Under the pieces are notes generated by a model. It had not been told where the DNA came from. It saw only the letters and a list, made by a program, of their open reading frames with translations, and did no database searches. A stretch of 58,834 nt of DNA from Aneurinibacillus aneurinilyticus ATCC 12856 (lineage in GTDB: Bacteria; Bacillota; Bacilli; Aneurinibacillales; Aneurinibacillaceae). The DNA lies in contig NZ_KE952758.1 in the NCBI RefSeq assembly GCF_000466385.1, positions 1-58,834 on the forward strand, given 5' to 3'. Within the stretch, counting starts at the first letter, position 1, and each line of letters starts with the position of its first letter. Of the stretch, positions 7,285 through 15,669 are shown piece after piece. The translations under genes and the position numbers were made by a program.

Positions 7285-8625
7285 ATGACGAAAACACGTC
7301 CGATGATGCTGCTGGTAGCCGTAGCGCTGCTGGCGATAGGCATCGTACAATACAAAGTAGGAATGGCCGGGGAATTCGTATTGATGGGAGCGTTTCTTGC
7401 CATTACACTATACCGGACAGAGTACGGATTATACTTAATCGCTTTGTCCCTTCCCATCCTTACGTACCGCCCGCTGCTGGCTTTAATTCTTTTGTTTGTG
7501 CTTGTATTATTTGTTACGGCACAAAATTATGAGAAGCTAAAGGCCAACCTGAAAAATCATTTGAATCTGGCTGTATTTTTATTTTTAGCGATTCTGCTAG
7601 TTACAGCCCTTACTTCAGTCAATGTAATAGAAAGCTTAAAACAATTCATGCTTTACTACTTTATTAGCTTTCTTCTTTATCTTCTGCTGGTAATGAAACT
7701 GGATACACGTGAAACGCTCTATCGTTTTATTGTCTGTCTTGTTTTATCCGCCAGCCTCGTATCACTGTATGGTGTATATCAGTATTTTACGCTGCAATAT
7801 ACATCGGCAGCCTGGGTAGATGCAAGCCAGAACCCAGAGCTTAAGAAGCGGATTTTCGCCACATTTGAGAATCCAAACCTGTTCGTTCAATATTTAATTA
7901 TGATTCTGCCATTGAATTTTGCCTTGATTTTCTATTCAAAATCACTTGGCAATCGTGCGCTGTTCATGTTGCAATTCGCTTTAATTTCCCTTGCGGTTGT
8001 ACTCACATTCTCCCGCAGCGGTTGGGTAGCCCTATTCTTGGGATTACTCGTATTAGCAACAATGATTAGCCGCCGCTTGCTTGTCGTTGGACTTATCGCG
8101 GCAGCCGTCAGCGTAAATTTCCTGCCGGATACGATTATGACCCGGATTCTATCTATCTTCAGTCCGCAAACCGACTCCTCCAGTGCATACCGTTTGGAGA
8201 TGTGGCCGTCAGCGTTTGCCATGATCCGCGATTTCTGGCCGACGGGAATCGGTTCCGATTTGACGACATTCAAAAAAGTGTACACTGATTATATGATGCC
8301 CGGTGTACGCATTAATCATTTTCATAACATTTATCTGATGAACTTCGTAACAGGCGGAATTCTGGCTATTCTGCTGCTACTGTACATGTTTTATCAAAGC
8401 CTGCGCACGGCCATCGTCAGCTTATTCATGAATGATAGCAAAGACAGGTTACTCTCCTATGTTGCAAAGGCTGGCATCGGATCTTTGATTGCAATCGCCA
8501 GCGCCGGAATGTTTGAAGATGTATGGCATCAATATCGAGTAGACTTTATGTTCTGGATTCTGCTTGCTATTCTGTCTGTCGTCTATAACCTGGCCCGTGC
8601 AAGGAAGGAGCAAGTACAGGGATGA
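7285..8625 (+). CDS. O-antigen ligase/polymerase-like membrane protein
   Basis: A 446-aa polytopic protein with 10-12 hydrophobic segments and the Wzy_C/O-antigen-ligase signature: FATFENPNLFVQYL, TFSRSGWVALF, then a large extracytoplasmic loop with SSAYRLEMWPSA and GVRINHFHNIYL. Such enzymes polymerise lipid-linked repeat units or ligate finished glycans to an acceptor on the outer face of the membrane. In this locus it is the candidate polymerase of the secondary wall polysaccharide. Its last four bases (ATGA) overlap the next start, indicating translational coupling to the following glycosyltransferase. Confidence 0.87.
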   Translation: MTKTRPMMLLVAVALLAIGIVQYKVGMAGEFVLMGAFLAITLYRTEYGLYLIALSLPILTYRPLLALILLFVLVLFVTAQNYEKLKANLKNHLNLAVFLFLAILLVTALTSVNVIESLKQFMLYYFISFLLYLLLVMKLDTRETLYRFIVCLVLSASLVSLYGVYQYFTLQYTSAAWVDASQNPELKKRIFATFENPNLFVQYLIMILPLNFALIFYSKSLGNRALFMLQFALISLAVVLTFSRSGWVALFLGLLVLATMISRRLLVVGLIAAAVSVNFLPDTIMTRILSIFSPQTDSSSAYRLEMWPSAFAMIRDFWPTGIGSDLTTFKKVYTDYMMPGVRINHFHNIYLMNFVTGGILAILLLLYMFYQSLRTAIVSLFMNDSKDRLLSYVAKAGIGSLIAIASAGMFEDVWHQYRVDFMFWILLAILSVVYNLARARKEQVQG

Positions 8626-9680
8626 GAAAAACAAAGTCCGTAGCTGAAATCGGCGTCTATCCCCCCCCGGCCGGGGGGATTTCTGTTCATGTGGAACGTT
8701 TGTGCGACCGTTTAGAGCAGGAACAAGTCCCCTTTATTATCTATGATGGCAACGGAGAGGGCGGGGAGAAGAACCGGGCTGTTGTACCGATTCCAGAGAT
8801 CGAAAAGTGGTCATGGAGATATATATGGCAAAAAAACGAAGATATTATTCATAATCACTTCCTTCGCTGGCAGATGCGCTTTACATTGTCCTTGCTTAAA
8901 TTGAAGGGGAAGAAAGTTGTCCACACAGTACACAGCCTACGCAACGACAGCGAACAGCTGGGGTTCGCACAGCGAATAATGGTCTATCTCACCGGTCTGC
9001 TTTCAGATCACTTCATAGCTGTAAGCGACGAAATAAAAGAAAAACTGCTGGAACTGCGCATTCCTGAACGTAAAATCTCTGTTATTCCTGCCTTTATTCC
9101 GCCGACGGTCGATATGGAAACCGATACAAAACGAATTCCTGCTTACATTCTCGATGTGTTCGACCGGAATTCCCAGGTAATTGTAGCAAATGGTGGTGTA
9201 GGCAATCTGTACAATGGGGATGAACTATACGGTCTGGATTTATGTATTGATATGTTCAGCAAGCTGGCCCGGGAAAATAAACAGCTGGGATTCATATACT
9301 GTATCACTCATGTAGTCGATCAGGATTTGCTGGAACGCTACAAGGAGCGGATCACGGCGCACGGGCTGGAAGAGAGGTTCTTGCTTGTATATGAGAAAAT
9401 TCCATTCTATCCACTCATTCAGAAAGCCGCGTTGTTCGTCCGACCAACGGTAAGCGACGGAGATGCCGTCTCGATTCGGGAGGCAATTTATTTTGGAACA
9501 CCAACCGTATCCAGCGATGTAGTGAAGCGCCCTAACGGGGTTGTAACGTTCACAAACCGGGATGCGGAAGATTTCACGAAAGCATGTCGGGAAGTGCTTT
9601 ATTCGGCGCCAGAGGATTTACAGCAGTATAAGAAGGAACAGGAACAGTATATAGAGCAACTGTTAGCAATCTTGCTATAA
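8622..9680 (+). CDS. GT-B glycosyltransferase (family 4-like)
   Basis: A 352-aa cytoplasmic glycosyltransferase. The N-terminal motif GVYPPPAGGISVHVERL is typical of GT4 enzymes that act on lipid-linked oligosaccharides. The C-terminal donor domain has VRPTVSDGDAVSIREAIYFGTPTVSSD in place of the usual E-x7-E motif. It starts inside the stop of the upstream ligase gene (ATGA overlap) and ends the operon 5929-9680. Donor and acceptor are unknown. A run of eight C followed by CGGCCGGGGGG near 8661-8679, encoding the PPPAGG loop, is an obvious place for slippage or sequencing error, but the frame is intact here. Confidence 0.85.
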   Translation: MRKTKSVAEIGVYPPPAGGISVHVERLCDRLEQEQVPFIIYDGNGEGGEKNRAVVPIPEIEKWSWRYIWQKNEDIIHNHFLRWQMRFTLSLLKLKGKKVVHTVHSLRNDSEQLGFAQRIMVYLTGLLSDHFIAVSDEIKEKLLELRIPERKISVIPAFIPPTVDMETDTKRIPAYILDVFDRNSQVIVANGGVGNLYNGDELYGLDLCIDMFSKLARENKQLGFIYCITHVVDQDLLERYKERITAHGLEERFLLVYEKIPFYPLIQKAALFVRPTVSDGDAVSIREAIYFGTPTVSSDVVKRPNGVVTFTNRDAEDFTKACREVLYSAPEDLQQYKKEQEQYIEQLLAILL

Positions 9681-9684
9681 AAAA

Positions 9685-9765
9685 CTTGGCTTATACTTTT
9701 CCATAACAAAGCCAAGCCCCTTAAAAGGTAACAAAAAAGCGCATGGATTATCCTGCGCTTTTTTG
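9685..9765. terminator. Two hairpins, the second a bidirectional terminator
   Basis: CTTGGCTT/AAGCCAAG pair at 9685-9692 and 9709-9716. A stronger hairpin CAAAAAAGCGCA/TGCGCTTTTTTG (9732-9743, 9754-9765) has T-runs in both directions, so it can end both the rightward operon and the leftward MocR gene. The remaining 9766-9873 shows no gene. Confidence 0.8.
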
Positions 9766-9873
9766 TATACTCACATACATCCCGCCTCCTGCCTATAAGT
9801 TTGCAAGAAAGATATGCAAGGTGGATGGCAGGTTGGCGCTGTAAGCTAGATCCTGGAAAGCTCCGAACCAAAC

Positions 9874-11325
9874 CTATGCAAGCTCCTTAATTAATAAGGA
9901 TAAGCGCTGAATACCTTCTTCGATTTCCGACAAAGAAGCATAAGCATACGAAAGGCGAAGATGATCCCGTTCCTCAGGATGATAAATCGTTCCAGGGTTG
10001 AGAAGAATACCGTACCGCAGCGCTTCATCAAATAACCTAGAAAGAGAAACCTCGGGAAGTAGACGCAGCCAGATGTAAAAACCTCCCTCCGGCGTTTTCC
10101 ATTCCGCTATCCCCCTCATATGCCTATTCAACGCCTCAATGGTTCTTTCTCTTCGAATCCGCAGCGTTTGTCGGGTTTGTATCAGATGCTCTTCATACAA
10201 CCCGCTTACAAGCCATTCCCTTGCCGTCCATTGGGACAGCGAACTTGAACCGTAATCCGTCTGCATTTTGATATCCGCCAGCCGCTGAATGACCGGTGCA
10301 GGCCCGATAATCCAGCCAATTCGAAGACCCGGGCTTAACGTCTTGGATAGGCTGCCTATATACAGGACAAGTCCACTTTTGTCCCGCGCCTTCAGCGGAA
10401 CAGGAGGAGGCTCATCAAGCCATAGTTCTCCGTATACGTCGTCTTCGATTACAGGCAACCGCTCCTGTTCACACACCCCTAGCACATTCCTTCTCGTTTC
10501 TTCGCTCATCAACCGCCCCGTCGGATTATGAAAAGTTGGTATCGTATACAACAATGAAGCTCCATATTTCCGCCTGCTATAAGAAAGTAGGGAGGATACA
10601 TCTGCAACATTATCCATTTCGGGAATACCAGCCAATCGCATGCCTGCGGATTGAAATACGCGTACCGAATAAAGATAGGATGGCTTTTCGAGCAGAACCG
10701 CCGCTTCCTGCGGCAATAACCCTACCGAAATAAGGTGCAGCGCCTGGAGCGCACCAGACACGACGAGAATGGAAGACGGTGTAGCCTGGATGCCGAAAGA
10801 GGCAACATACTGACCTATCGCTTCCCGCAGCCCATATAGCCCCTGTGGCTCCTCATACCCAAACGCTGGCAGCTCTGTCGCCGTCTGCGTCAACACACGC
10901 TGCATCATCTGTGTCGGGAACATATCCGGTGCTATTTCTCCTGTACCTAGCCGGATAATTCCTGGAGTGAATTCTTCACGGTTAATACGCTGAATCATGG
11001 ATAGGTTGGGCCTGTGAATCCCTGCTTCTACGTAGGCACTCCAATCTGGCGGCTTTGCAGCAGCCAATAGCGTCCACGTGTTGTTAATTACCCGCGTGCC
11101 GCTCCCTCTTCGTCCTTCAATTAATCCTTCCGCAGCCAATTCGGCAAATGCAGTGGCAATTGTACTCCGGTTTACTCCAAGCTGCTTTGCAAACGTACGC
11201 TCTGGCGGAAGCCTATAGCCGACAGGCCATTCCCCATATGAAATTTTTTCCTTTATGTATGCGCCAATTTGTTTATAAATCGGAACATTACTATGCGGGT
11301 TCGGTCTCCATTCTTCGCTCCTCAT
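9874..11325 (-). CDS. MocR/GabR-type transcriptional regulator
   Basis: A 483-aa fusion of an N-terminal GntR winged helix (about 13-80, with LPPERTFAKQLGVNRSTI) and a fold-I aminotransferase-like domain. The PLP-binding Lys is K328 in SLSKTLSPG, with N267 in HNPTG and D295/Y298 in the EDDVYGE loop, so PLP binding looks intact. Such proteins sense an amine or amino acid through PLP and regulate a divergent gene. Here the divergent gene is a LysE-family exporter 123 bases away, and two direct repeats lie between them. The inferred job is ligand-dependent control of export. The inserted position inside a polysaccharide locus looks like a recruited cassette. Confidence 0.9.
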   Translation of the reverse strand: MRSEEWRPNPHSNVPIYKQIGAYIKEKISYGEWPVGYRLPPERTFAKQLGVNRSTIATAFAELAAEGLIEGRRGSGTRVINNTWTLLAAAKPPDWSAYVEAGIHRPNLSMIQRINREEFTPGIIRLGTGEIAPDMFPTQMMQRVLTQTATELPAFGYEEPQGLYGLREAIGQYVASFGIQATPSSILVVSGALQALHLISVGLLPQEAAVLLEKPSYLYSVRVFQSAGMRLAGIPEMDNVADVSSLLSYSRRKYGASLLYTIPTFHNPTGRLMSEETRRNVLGVCEQERLPVIEDDVYGELWLDEPPPVPLKARDKSGLVLYIGSLSKTLSPGLRIGWIIGPAPVIQRLADIKMQTDYGSSSLSQWTAREWLVSGLYEEHLIQTRQTLRIRRERTIEALNRHMRGIAEWKTPEGGFYIWLRLLPEVSLSRLFDEALRYGILLNPGTIYHPEERDHLRLSYAYASLSEIEEGIQRLSLLIKELA

Positions 11326-11354
11326 GTCTTCTTCTCCTTCATCGCCCCAGCCTG

Positions 11355-11389
11355 CAATTGGCTGGTTTCCTGCTCAACCAATTGGCTGG
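11355..11389. promoter_or_regulatory. Two direct repeats, probable MocR operator
   Basis: CAATTGGCTGG occurs at 11355-11365 and 11379-11389, starts 24 bases apart, between the divergent mocR and lysE-like genes. MocR regulators typically bind direct repeats about two helical turns apart just upstream of the target -35. The second repeat abuts the proposed -35 of the exporter. Confidence 0.6.
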
Positions 11390-11417
11390 AGACATTCTTA
11401 TCACGGAACTCTATAAT
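11389..11417 (+). promoter_or_regulatory. Promoter of the LysE-family gene
   Basis: A perfect TATAAT at 11412-11417 with a weak -35 (GAGACA, 11389-11394) at exactly 17 bases. A weak -35 next to an operator repeat suggests an activated promoter. Confidence 0.5.
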
Positions 11418-11448
11418 CAACGTACCATAATATTTTGGAGGATCAACT

Positions 11449-12069
11449 ATGCTACAAGCGTTTTTACATGGAATCATACTGGCATTTGGTTTAATTCTGC
11501 CATTAGGTGTGCAGAATGTATTCGTCTTCTCTCAGGGAGCAACACAACCAACATTTATGCGGGCACTCCCGGTCGTGATTACCGCTTCATTGTGCGACAC
11601 CCTTCTCATTGCATTAGCAGTGCTTGGCGTCTCGCTTATTGTACTTACATTCACCTGGCTAAAAGCAACGCTGTTTACCATCGGCTTTTTCTTCTTACTG
11701 TATATGGGCTGGGTAACATGGCGCAGCGAAAGCCAAATTAAAAACGGCGGGCATCAGAGCCTGCCGCCAAAAAGGCAAATTATCTTCGCTGCATCAGTAT
11801 CCCTATTGAATCCCCATGCTATTCTCGATACGATCGGTGTTATAGGCACAAGTTCGCTCACCTACAATGGAAGCGAAAAATGGACGTTTGCCCTCTCCTG
11901 CATTCTTATATCCTATCTGTGGTTCTTTGGGCTTGCTATTGCAGGCCGCGCACTCGGAACGCTGGATCGATCGGGACGCTGGATGAAAACCATTAACCGC
12001 ATATCCGCACTGCTCATCTGGGGTGTTGCCTGCTATATGGCAGTCCAGTTAATTACCGAGTTGTCGTAA
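11449..12069 (+). CDS. LysE/ArgO-family amino-acid exporter
   Basis: A 206-aa inner-membrane protein with about six hydrophobic helices and the family's N-terminal GxxLPLGVQNVFVFSQG and mid-protein SLLNPHAILDT motifs. LysE/ArgO proteins export basic amino acids. A perfect GGAGG precedes the ATG. Expression is probably governed by the divergent MocR regulator. Its final 17 bases overlap the 3' end of the convergent glycosyltransferase gene. Confidence 0.9.
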   Translation: MLQAFLHGIILAFGLILPLGVQNVFVFSQGATQPTFMRALPVVITASLCDTLLIALAVLGVSLIVLTFTWLKATLFTIGFFFLLYMGWVTWRSESQIKNGGHQSLPPKRQIIFAASVSLLNPHAILDTIGVIGTSSLTYNGSEKWTFALSCILISYLWFFGLAIAGRALGTLDRSGRWMKTINRISALLIWGVACYMAVQLITELS

Positions 12070-13438
12070 GCAGCTCTTCCATCAATTGCCCCAGCATATG
12101 GGCCTGCTTCTGACGATTATAGATAGCCAAATCGCCGTCTGCTGCACGTTGCAGAATCTCTCCCGCACGATCCGCGTGACCTGTGGAATTATCTTTCCAC
12201 TGTTCATACATATTGAGGAAGGCCCGCTTAATCTCTTCCTTGTTTAGTGGATCCACTACTTCACCGAGGTTAAATGTACGAATAATCTTGGTGGACTCCC
12301 CTTCCACGGACAGTGCCAGAATCGGATGACCGATCGCCATATATTCATACAGCTTACCTGGAATATAAACACCGGAACCAGGTGCCGTATCCCCAATAAG
12401 CATCAGTACGTCTGCCCCTTTCATCATGACCAGCGCATCCTTATGAGGAAGATTTCCCATAATATCGACCACATCTTCTAATCCGAGACGCCGCACACAA
12501 TCGATATTGTCACTATAGCCCGGATAGTCGAACACACCGGCGAAACGCAGCAGGACACGTTCGCGCTCTACCTTGCCTTCTTCAATTAGTTCAGCTACTG
12601 ACTGCAGGAGGAGTCGGGGATTGCGCTCTTTATAGAAAATCCCGGGGTATGCGAGCGTAAACTTTCCGTCTTCGGCTGGTTCTGCAATATTCTTATAATC
12701 TTCGGGATCGAAACCGTTATGAATCACTTCAATTCGCTTAATTTCCTGTCTAAACTTCTGTATAAAATTCTCAGCGAATCCATGCGTAACCGTCGTTATC
12801 GCATCCGACTCTGCCATCACGCTACGCTCCATCCTCTCTTCCCAAGCCTCCCGCCAAGCCACACCGGAGCGGTGCATATTTTGCGTCCACGGATCACGAA
12901 AGTCAGCAATCCACGAAATGCCTGTTTTTCGCTTAATACGACGAGCTACCAGATGGTTAGTATACGGTCCCGATGTAGAAAATAGGATCGGAATCTCATG
13001 CTTTTTGACAATTTCCTCTCCAAGCTTGGACGCAGCAGGCAACCATCCGATCATATCATCTGGAATCATTAAGGTATTTTTCACTTTTTTCAACATTGGT
13101 ACAATCCGTTGTTTGACCACCTGCTTTAGTCCGCCCTGCGGCTGTGCTGCTTTGCCTTGCTGTGAACCTTCTTGTTGCTTTGGCGGCTCTTTTTGCGTCG
13201 GACGCATCGCCTGCACTAAGTTAAATTCCTTGGCGCGGTGTATCATCACATTGGCAGGGAGCTGGCGTAGAAGCGAGTCATCTTTCGTGGCATGATATGT
13301 ATGGTCTACTGTTAATACGTGCACTTCCCAGCCGCCTTCCGCCAGGTACCGGGCCATCTTCAGCGCACGTGGCACGCCGCCGCCACCAATCGGCGGAAAC
13401 AAATACGCCACCAGCAACACTTTTTTATTTGCCTTCAT
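12053..13438 (-). CDS. Glycosyltransferase of the wall-polysaccharide locus
   Basis: GT-B glycosyltransferase of 461 aa. The N-terminal FPPIGGGGVPRALKMARYLAEGG motif and the C-terminal GKLYEYMAIGHPILAL donor site define the family. A Gln/Lys/Pro-rich low-complexity linker of about 35 residues (about 80-115) follows the first beta-alpha units, which is unusual. The first in-frame ATG (13450) directly abuts AAAGG, so the ATG at 13438, 12 bases downstream of it, is preferred. The gene overlaps lysE tail to tail by 17 bases. It lies downstream of the UDP-sugar dehydrogenase and probably belongs to the same polymer pathway. Confidence 0.82.
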   Translation of the reverse strand: MKANKKVLLVAYLFPPIGGGGVPRALKMARYLAEGGWEVHVLTVDHTYHATKDDSLLRQLPANVMIHRAKEFNLVQAMRPTQKEPPKQQEGSQQGKAAQPQGGLKQVVKQRIVPMLKKVKNTLMIPDDMIGWLPAASKLGEEIVKKHEIPILFSTSGPYTNHLVARRIKRKTGISWIADFRDPWTQNMHRSGVAWREAWEERMERSVMAESDAITTVTHGFAENFIQKFRQEIKRIEVIHNGFDPEDYKNIAEPAEDGKFTLAYPGIFYKERNPRLLLQSVAELIEEGKVERERVLLRFAGVFDYPGYSDNIDCVRRLGLEDVVDIMGNLPHKDALVMMKGADVLMLIGDTAPGSGVYIPGKLYEYMAIGHPILALSVEGESTKIIRTFNLGEVVDPLNKEEIKRAFLNMYEQWKDNSTGHADRAGEILQRAADGDLAIYNRQKQAHMLGQLMEELLTTTR

Positions 13439-13467
13439 CTTCCACGACATCCTTTCGTCTTATAAGC

Positions 13468-13536
13468 AAAACGAGACACGAGCCCGCACCTCTTCCCCAA
13501 AGGAAAAGAAACACGCGGACTGCGCCGTCTCGTTTT
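13468..13536 (-). terminator. Possible hairpin between dehydrogenase and glycosyltransferase
   Basis: AAAACGAGAC (13468-13477) and GTCTCGTTTT (13527-13536) are perfect 10-bp inverted arms around a 49-base loop. The T-run is only four bases, so termination may be partial and allow read-through to the next gene. Confidence 0.35.
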
Positions 13537-13590
13537 CTCGGCGGCAATGCCCGCGAGTTTTTCTTACTTCTTTCTATTATGTTTGCCCTT

Positions 13591-14886
13591 TTAGATGCGG
13601 ACAAGTACCGCTTTTTCCTCTACGCTGCGCGGCACACGGTTTTTGCCATCCAGAATGACCGGATTGTGTTTCATTTGCGCAATTGTCTTATTCCAGTCAA
13701 TCTCCAGGAATTCCTCCTGTACCGTAACATAGATAAGCGCGTCCGCTTCTTCTACAGCCTCCTGCAGACTAGCAGCCTTATACTCGTATGTGCTCGGTAC
13801 GGCCGGATCATATGCGACTACTGTAGCTCCAGTTTCCTGAAGAAGCTGTACAAGATGATGAGGCGGACTAATCCGATCATCGTTCGAGAAATCTTTCATT
13901 GCAAGTCCAAGTACGGCAACCTTGCTTCTACCGAGTGCCTTGCCTTGTTTGTTCAGCTCCGCTTCCGCCATGTGCACAAGCACCTGCGGTACGCTGTCAT
14001 TAATTTGTCGCGCCGTCTCCAATAAATGAAGATCTACCCCCAGCTCCTTCGCTTTCGGCAATAAATAATATAATGCGTTCGGCAAGCAATACCCGCCAAC
14101 GCCAGGCCCTGGAGTCAGCAGATTAACGCGTGTATGCGTATTGGCAACACGGATGAGTTCAAACGTATCGATGCCTGCTTTTTCGGCAAAGCGAGCGAAC
14201 TGCTGCACCATAGCGATATTGACGTCACGCTGTACGTTTTCAATAATCTTAGATGTCTCTACAACCTTAATATCGGAGATGGTCACCTCCGCTTCTGTAA
14301 CGAATGTAAGCACATCTTTTGCCCGTCTGGCGCTTGCTTCATTAATCCCGCCAAGCGCGAGCGGCATATGAATAAACTCTTCAAAAGCCCGGCCCTCCGC
14401 AATTCTCTCAGAAGCGTAGGCAAGATGGAAATCCACCCCTGCCACAAGTCCACTCTTCTCAAGCAGCGGTTTTACGAGTTCTTCCGTCGTACCTGGGATT
14501 ACTGTGCTTCGCAGGATAATTGTATCCCCTTTTTTTAGTACACCTGCCAAGGTCTCACAGGCGCTGATAAGGTAATGCATCTCCGGATCACCGTCTTTTA
14601 CCGGAATACCTACAGTGATGATATAATTATCGACGCTAGTGGCCGCTTCTTCATAACTGGTCGTTGCCGTAAAGCGTCCGGCCGCGATTTGTTCTTGAAG
14701 TATTTGTGCAAGCGACTTTCCTTCGAAATATTCCAGGTGGTGGGATTTCCCCTCGTTGATTTCTTTCACAAGCATTTCGCTTACATCAATTCCAACTACG
14801 TTTGCCCCTTTACGTGCATAGCTTAACGACAAAGGCAGGCCGATAAAGCCCAGACCAATGACGGCAATATTCAACGAATTTTCCAT
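13591..14886 (-). CDS. Nucleotide-sugar 6-dehydrogenase (UDP-HexNAc type)
   Basis: NAD-dependent four-electron oxidation of a UDP-sugar to the uronic acid. The 431-aa protein has GLGFIGLPL (11-19), the catalytic Cys C267 in GPGVGGYCLP, and an ENVQRDVNIAMVQQ helix. The helix resembles the N-acetylmannosamine/N-acetylglucosamine dehydrogenase branch (WecC/WbpA: EN-x-RDVNIA) more than UDP-glucose dehydrogenase. After the Cys the usual Lys-Asp or Val-Asp is replaced by Asn-Ala, an oddity. It would supply an acidic sugar such as ManNAcA, a common constituent of pyruvylated wall polymers. RBS AGGAGAT precedes ATG 14886. Confidence 0.87.
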   Translation of the reverse strand: MENSLNIAVIGLGFIGLPLSLSYARKGANVVGIDVSEMLVKEINEGKSHHLEYFEGKSLAQILQEQIAAGRFTATTSYEEAATSVDNYIITVGIPVKDGDPEMHYLISACETLAGVLKKGDTIILRSTVIPGTTEELVKPLLEKSGLVAGVDFHLAYASERIAEGRAFEEFIHMPLALGGINEASARRAKDVLTFVTEAEVTISDIKVVETSKIIENVQRDVNIAMVQQFARFAEKAGIDTFELIRVANTHTRVNLLTPGPGVGGYCLPNALYYLLPKAKELGVDLHLLETARQINDSVPQVLVHMAEAELNKQGKALGRSKVAVLGLAMKDFSNDDRISPPHHLVQLLQETGATVVAYDPAVPSTYEYKAASLQEAVEEADALIYVTVQEEFLEIDWNKTIAQMKHNPVILDGKNRVPRSVEEKAVLVRI

Positions 14887-14957
14887 GACAATCTCCTCCG
14901 ACCTCTCGGTTCAAATCCTCATATATAAACGTAACTATTTTAGCACAAACATAAGAA

Positions 14958-14983
14958 AAGAGCGATTTTTATCCCTCGCTCTT
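14958..14983. terminator. Terminator after the 27-aa membrane peptide gene
   Basis: AAGAGCGA pairs with TCGCTCTT across a 10-base loop. T-rich sequence follows on both strands (CGTTTTT on plus, TTCTTAT on minus). Confidence 0.65.
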
Positions 14984-14998
14984 CGTTTTTCCTATTCA

Positions 14999-15082
14999 TT
15001 ATCGGAAGGCAAAATATAAAATGCCGCCAAGAATAAAAAGCACAGCCAGCGTTCCCAAGATTTTCGCCAATCTATCCAGCAC
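14999..15082 (-). CDS. 27-residue single-helix membrane peptide
   Basis: A very short gene with a GTG start at 15082 and a superb AGGGGGGAG Shine-Dalgarno at 15088-15096, 5 bases upstream. It encodes a basic-acidic head (MLDRLAK) followed by an uninterrupted hydrophobic helix (residues 8-25) ending FAFR. A terminator hairpin follows 16 bases after the stop. It lies downstream of the DUF350 gene and may be its last operon member. No family is recognised. The combination of SD, length of hydrophobic segment and following terminator supports a real gene. Confidence 0.6.
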   Translation of the reverse strand: MLDRLAKILGTLAVLFILGGILYFAFR

Positions 15083-15169
15083 CCCGACTCCCCCCTACTG
15101 CCCTTGGCACGCCTCGGGCACTTCCGTCATTATACACTACCGTTTTTTATGTAGCAATCCGGCAGGACG

Positions 15170-15574
15170 CTAGATAATGCTTGCACCAATGACATAAGAC
15201 ATGGCGATGGAAATAATCATAGAAAGCAGACCAACAGCGCGGTTATCTGCGGCAATTTCTTCATCTACTTTAAACATCGGCGTTAAAAATTCAAAAACAA
15301 AATAAGCGATAAGCAGCAATAAAAAACCGTACGAGCTCCATAAAAGCGTATGGCCAATACCATCATTATGTTGAATAGAATAACGGATAATATTACAAAT
15401 ACCGAATATCTTCCCACCTGTTGCCATGGCGACAGAAACATTCCCGCGCTTAATCTCTTCCCAATCTTTGTACTGCGTAACCATCTCAAATATAGCCAGG
15501 AAAATGATAACTGCAAGCGAAGCAGCCGCAAAATGGGCCGCCGTTAACACATACGGATTTTTCAGAAAAACCAA
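15170..15574 (-). CDS. yshE: DUF350 membrane protein (YshE-like)
   Basis: A 134-aa protein with four hydrophobic helices in two DUF350 repeats, the second with the FLTPMFKVDEEI..DNRAVGLL pattern. The open frame extends to 15655 but begins within non-conserved sequence. TTG 15574 has GGAGGAGGGAG just upstream and gives the standard family length. B. subtilis yshE also follows mutS2, so the context is conserved. Function is unknown; membrane location is predicted. Confidence 0.82.
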   Translation of the reverse strand: MVFLKNPYVLTAAHFAAASLAVIIFLAIFEMVTQYKDWEEIKRGNVSVAMATGGKIFGICNIIRYSIQHNDGIGHTLLWSSYGFLLLLIAYFVFEFLTPMFKVDEEIAADNRAVGLLSMIISIAMSYVIGASII

Positions 15575-15669
15575 CCCGCTCCCTCCTCCATCGTCAATCA
15601 GGTATAAGCAGCCGATGTTTATGTTGTATACGTAAAAACATCGGCCCGGTTTCATTATTTATTATATGC

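Noticed and set aside
9599-9871. Leftward 90-codon frame between the GT and MocR genes
   Set aside because: It runs antisense through two hairpins and the GT 3' end and has no SD; it resembles a chance frame.
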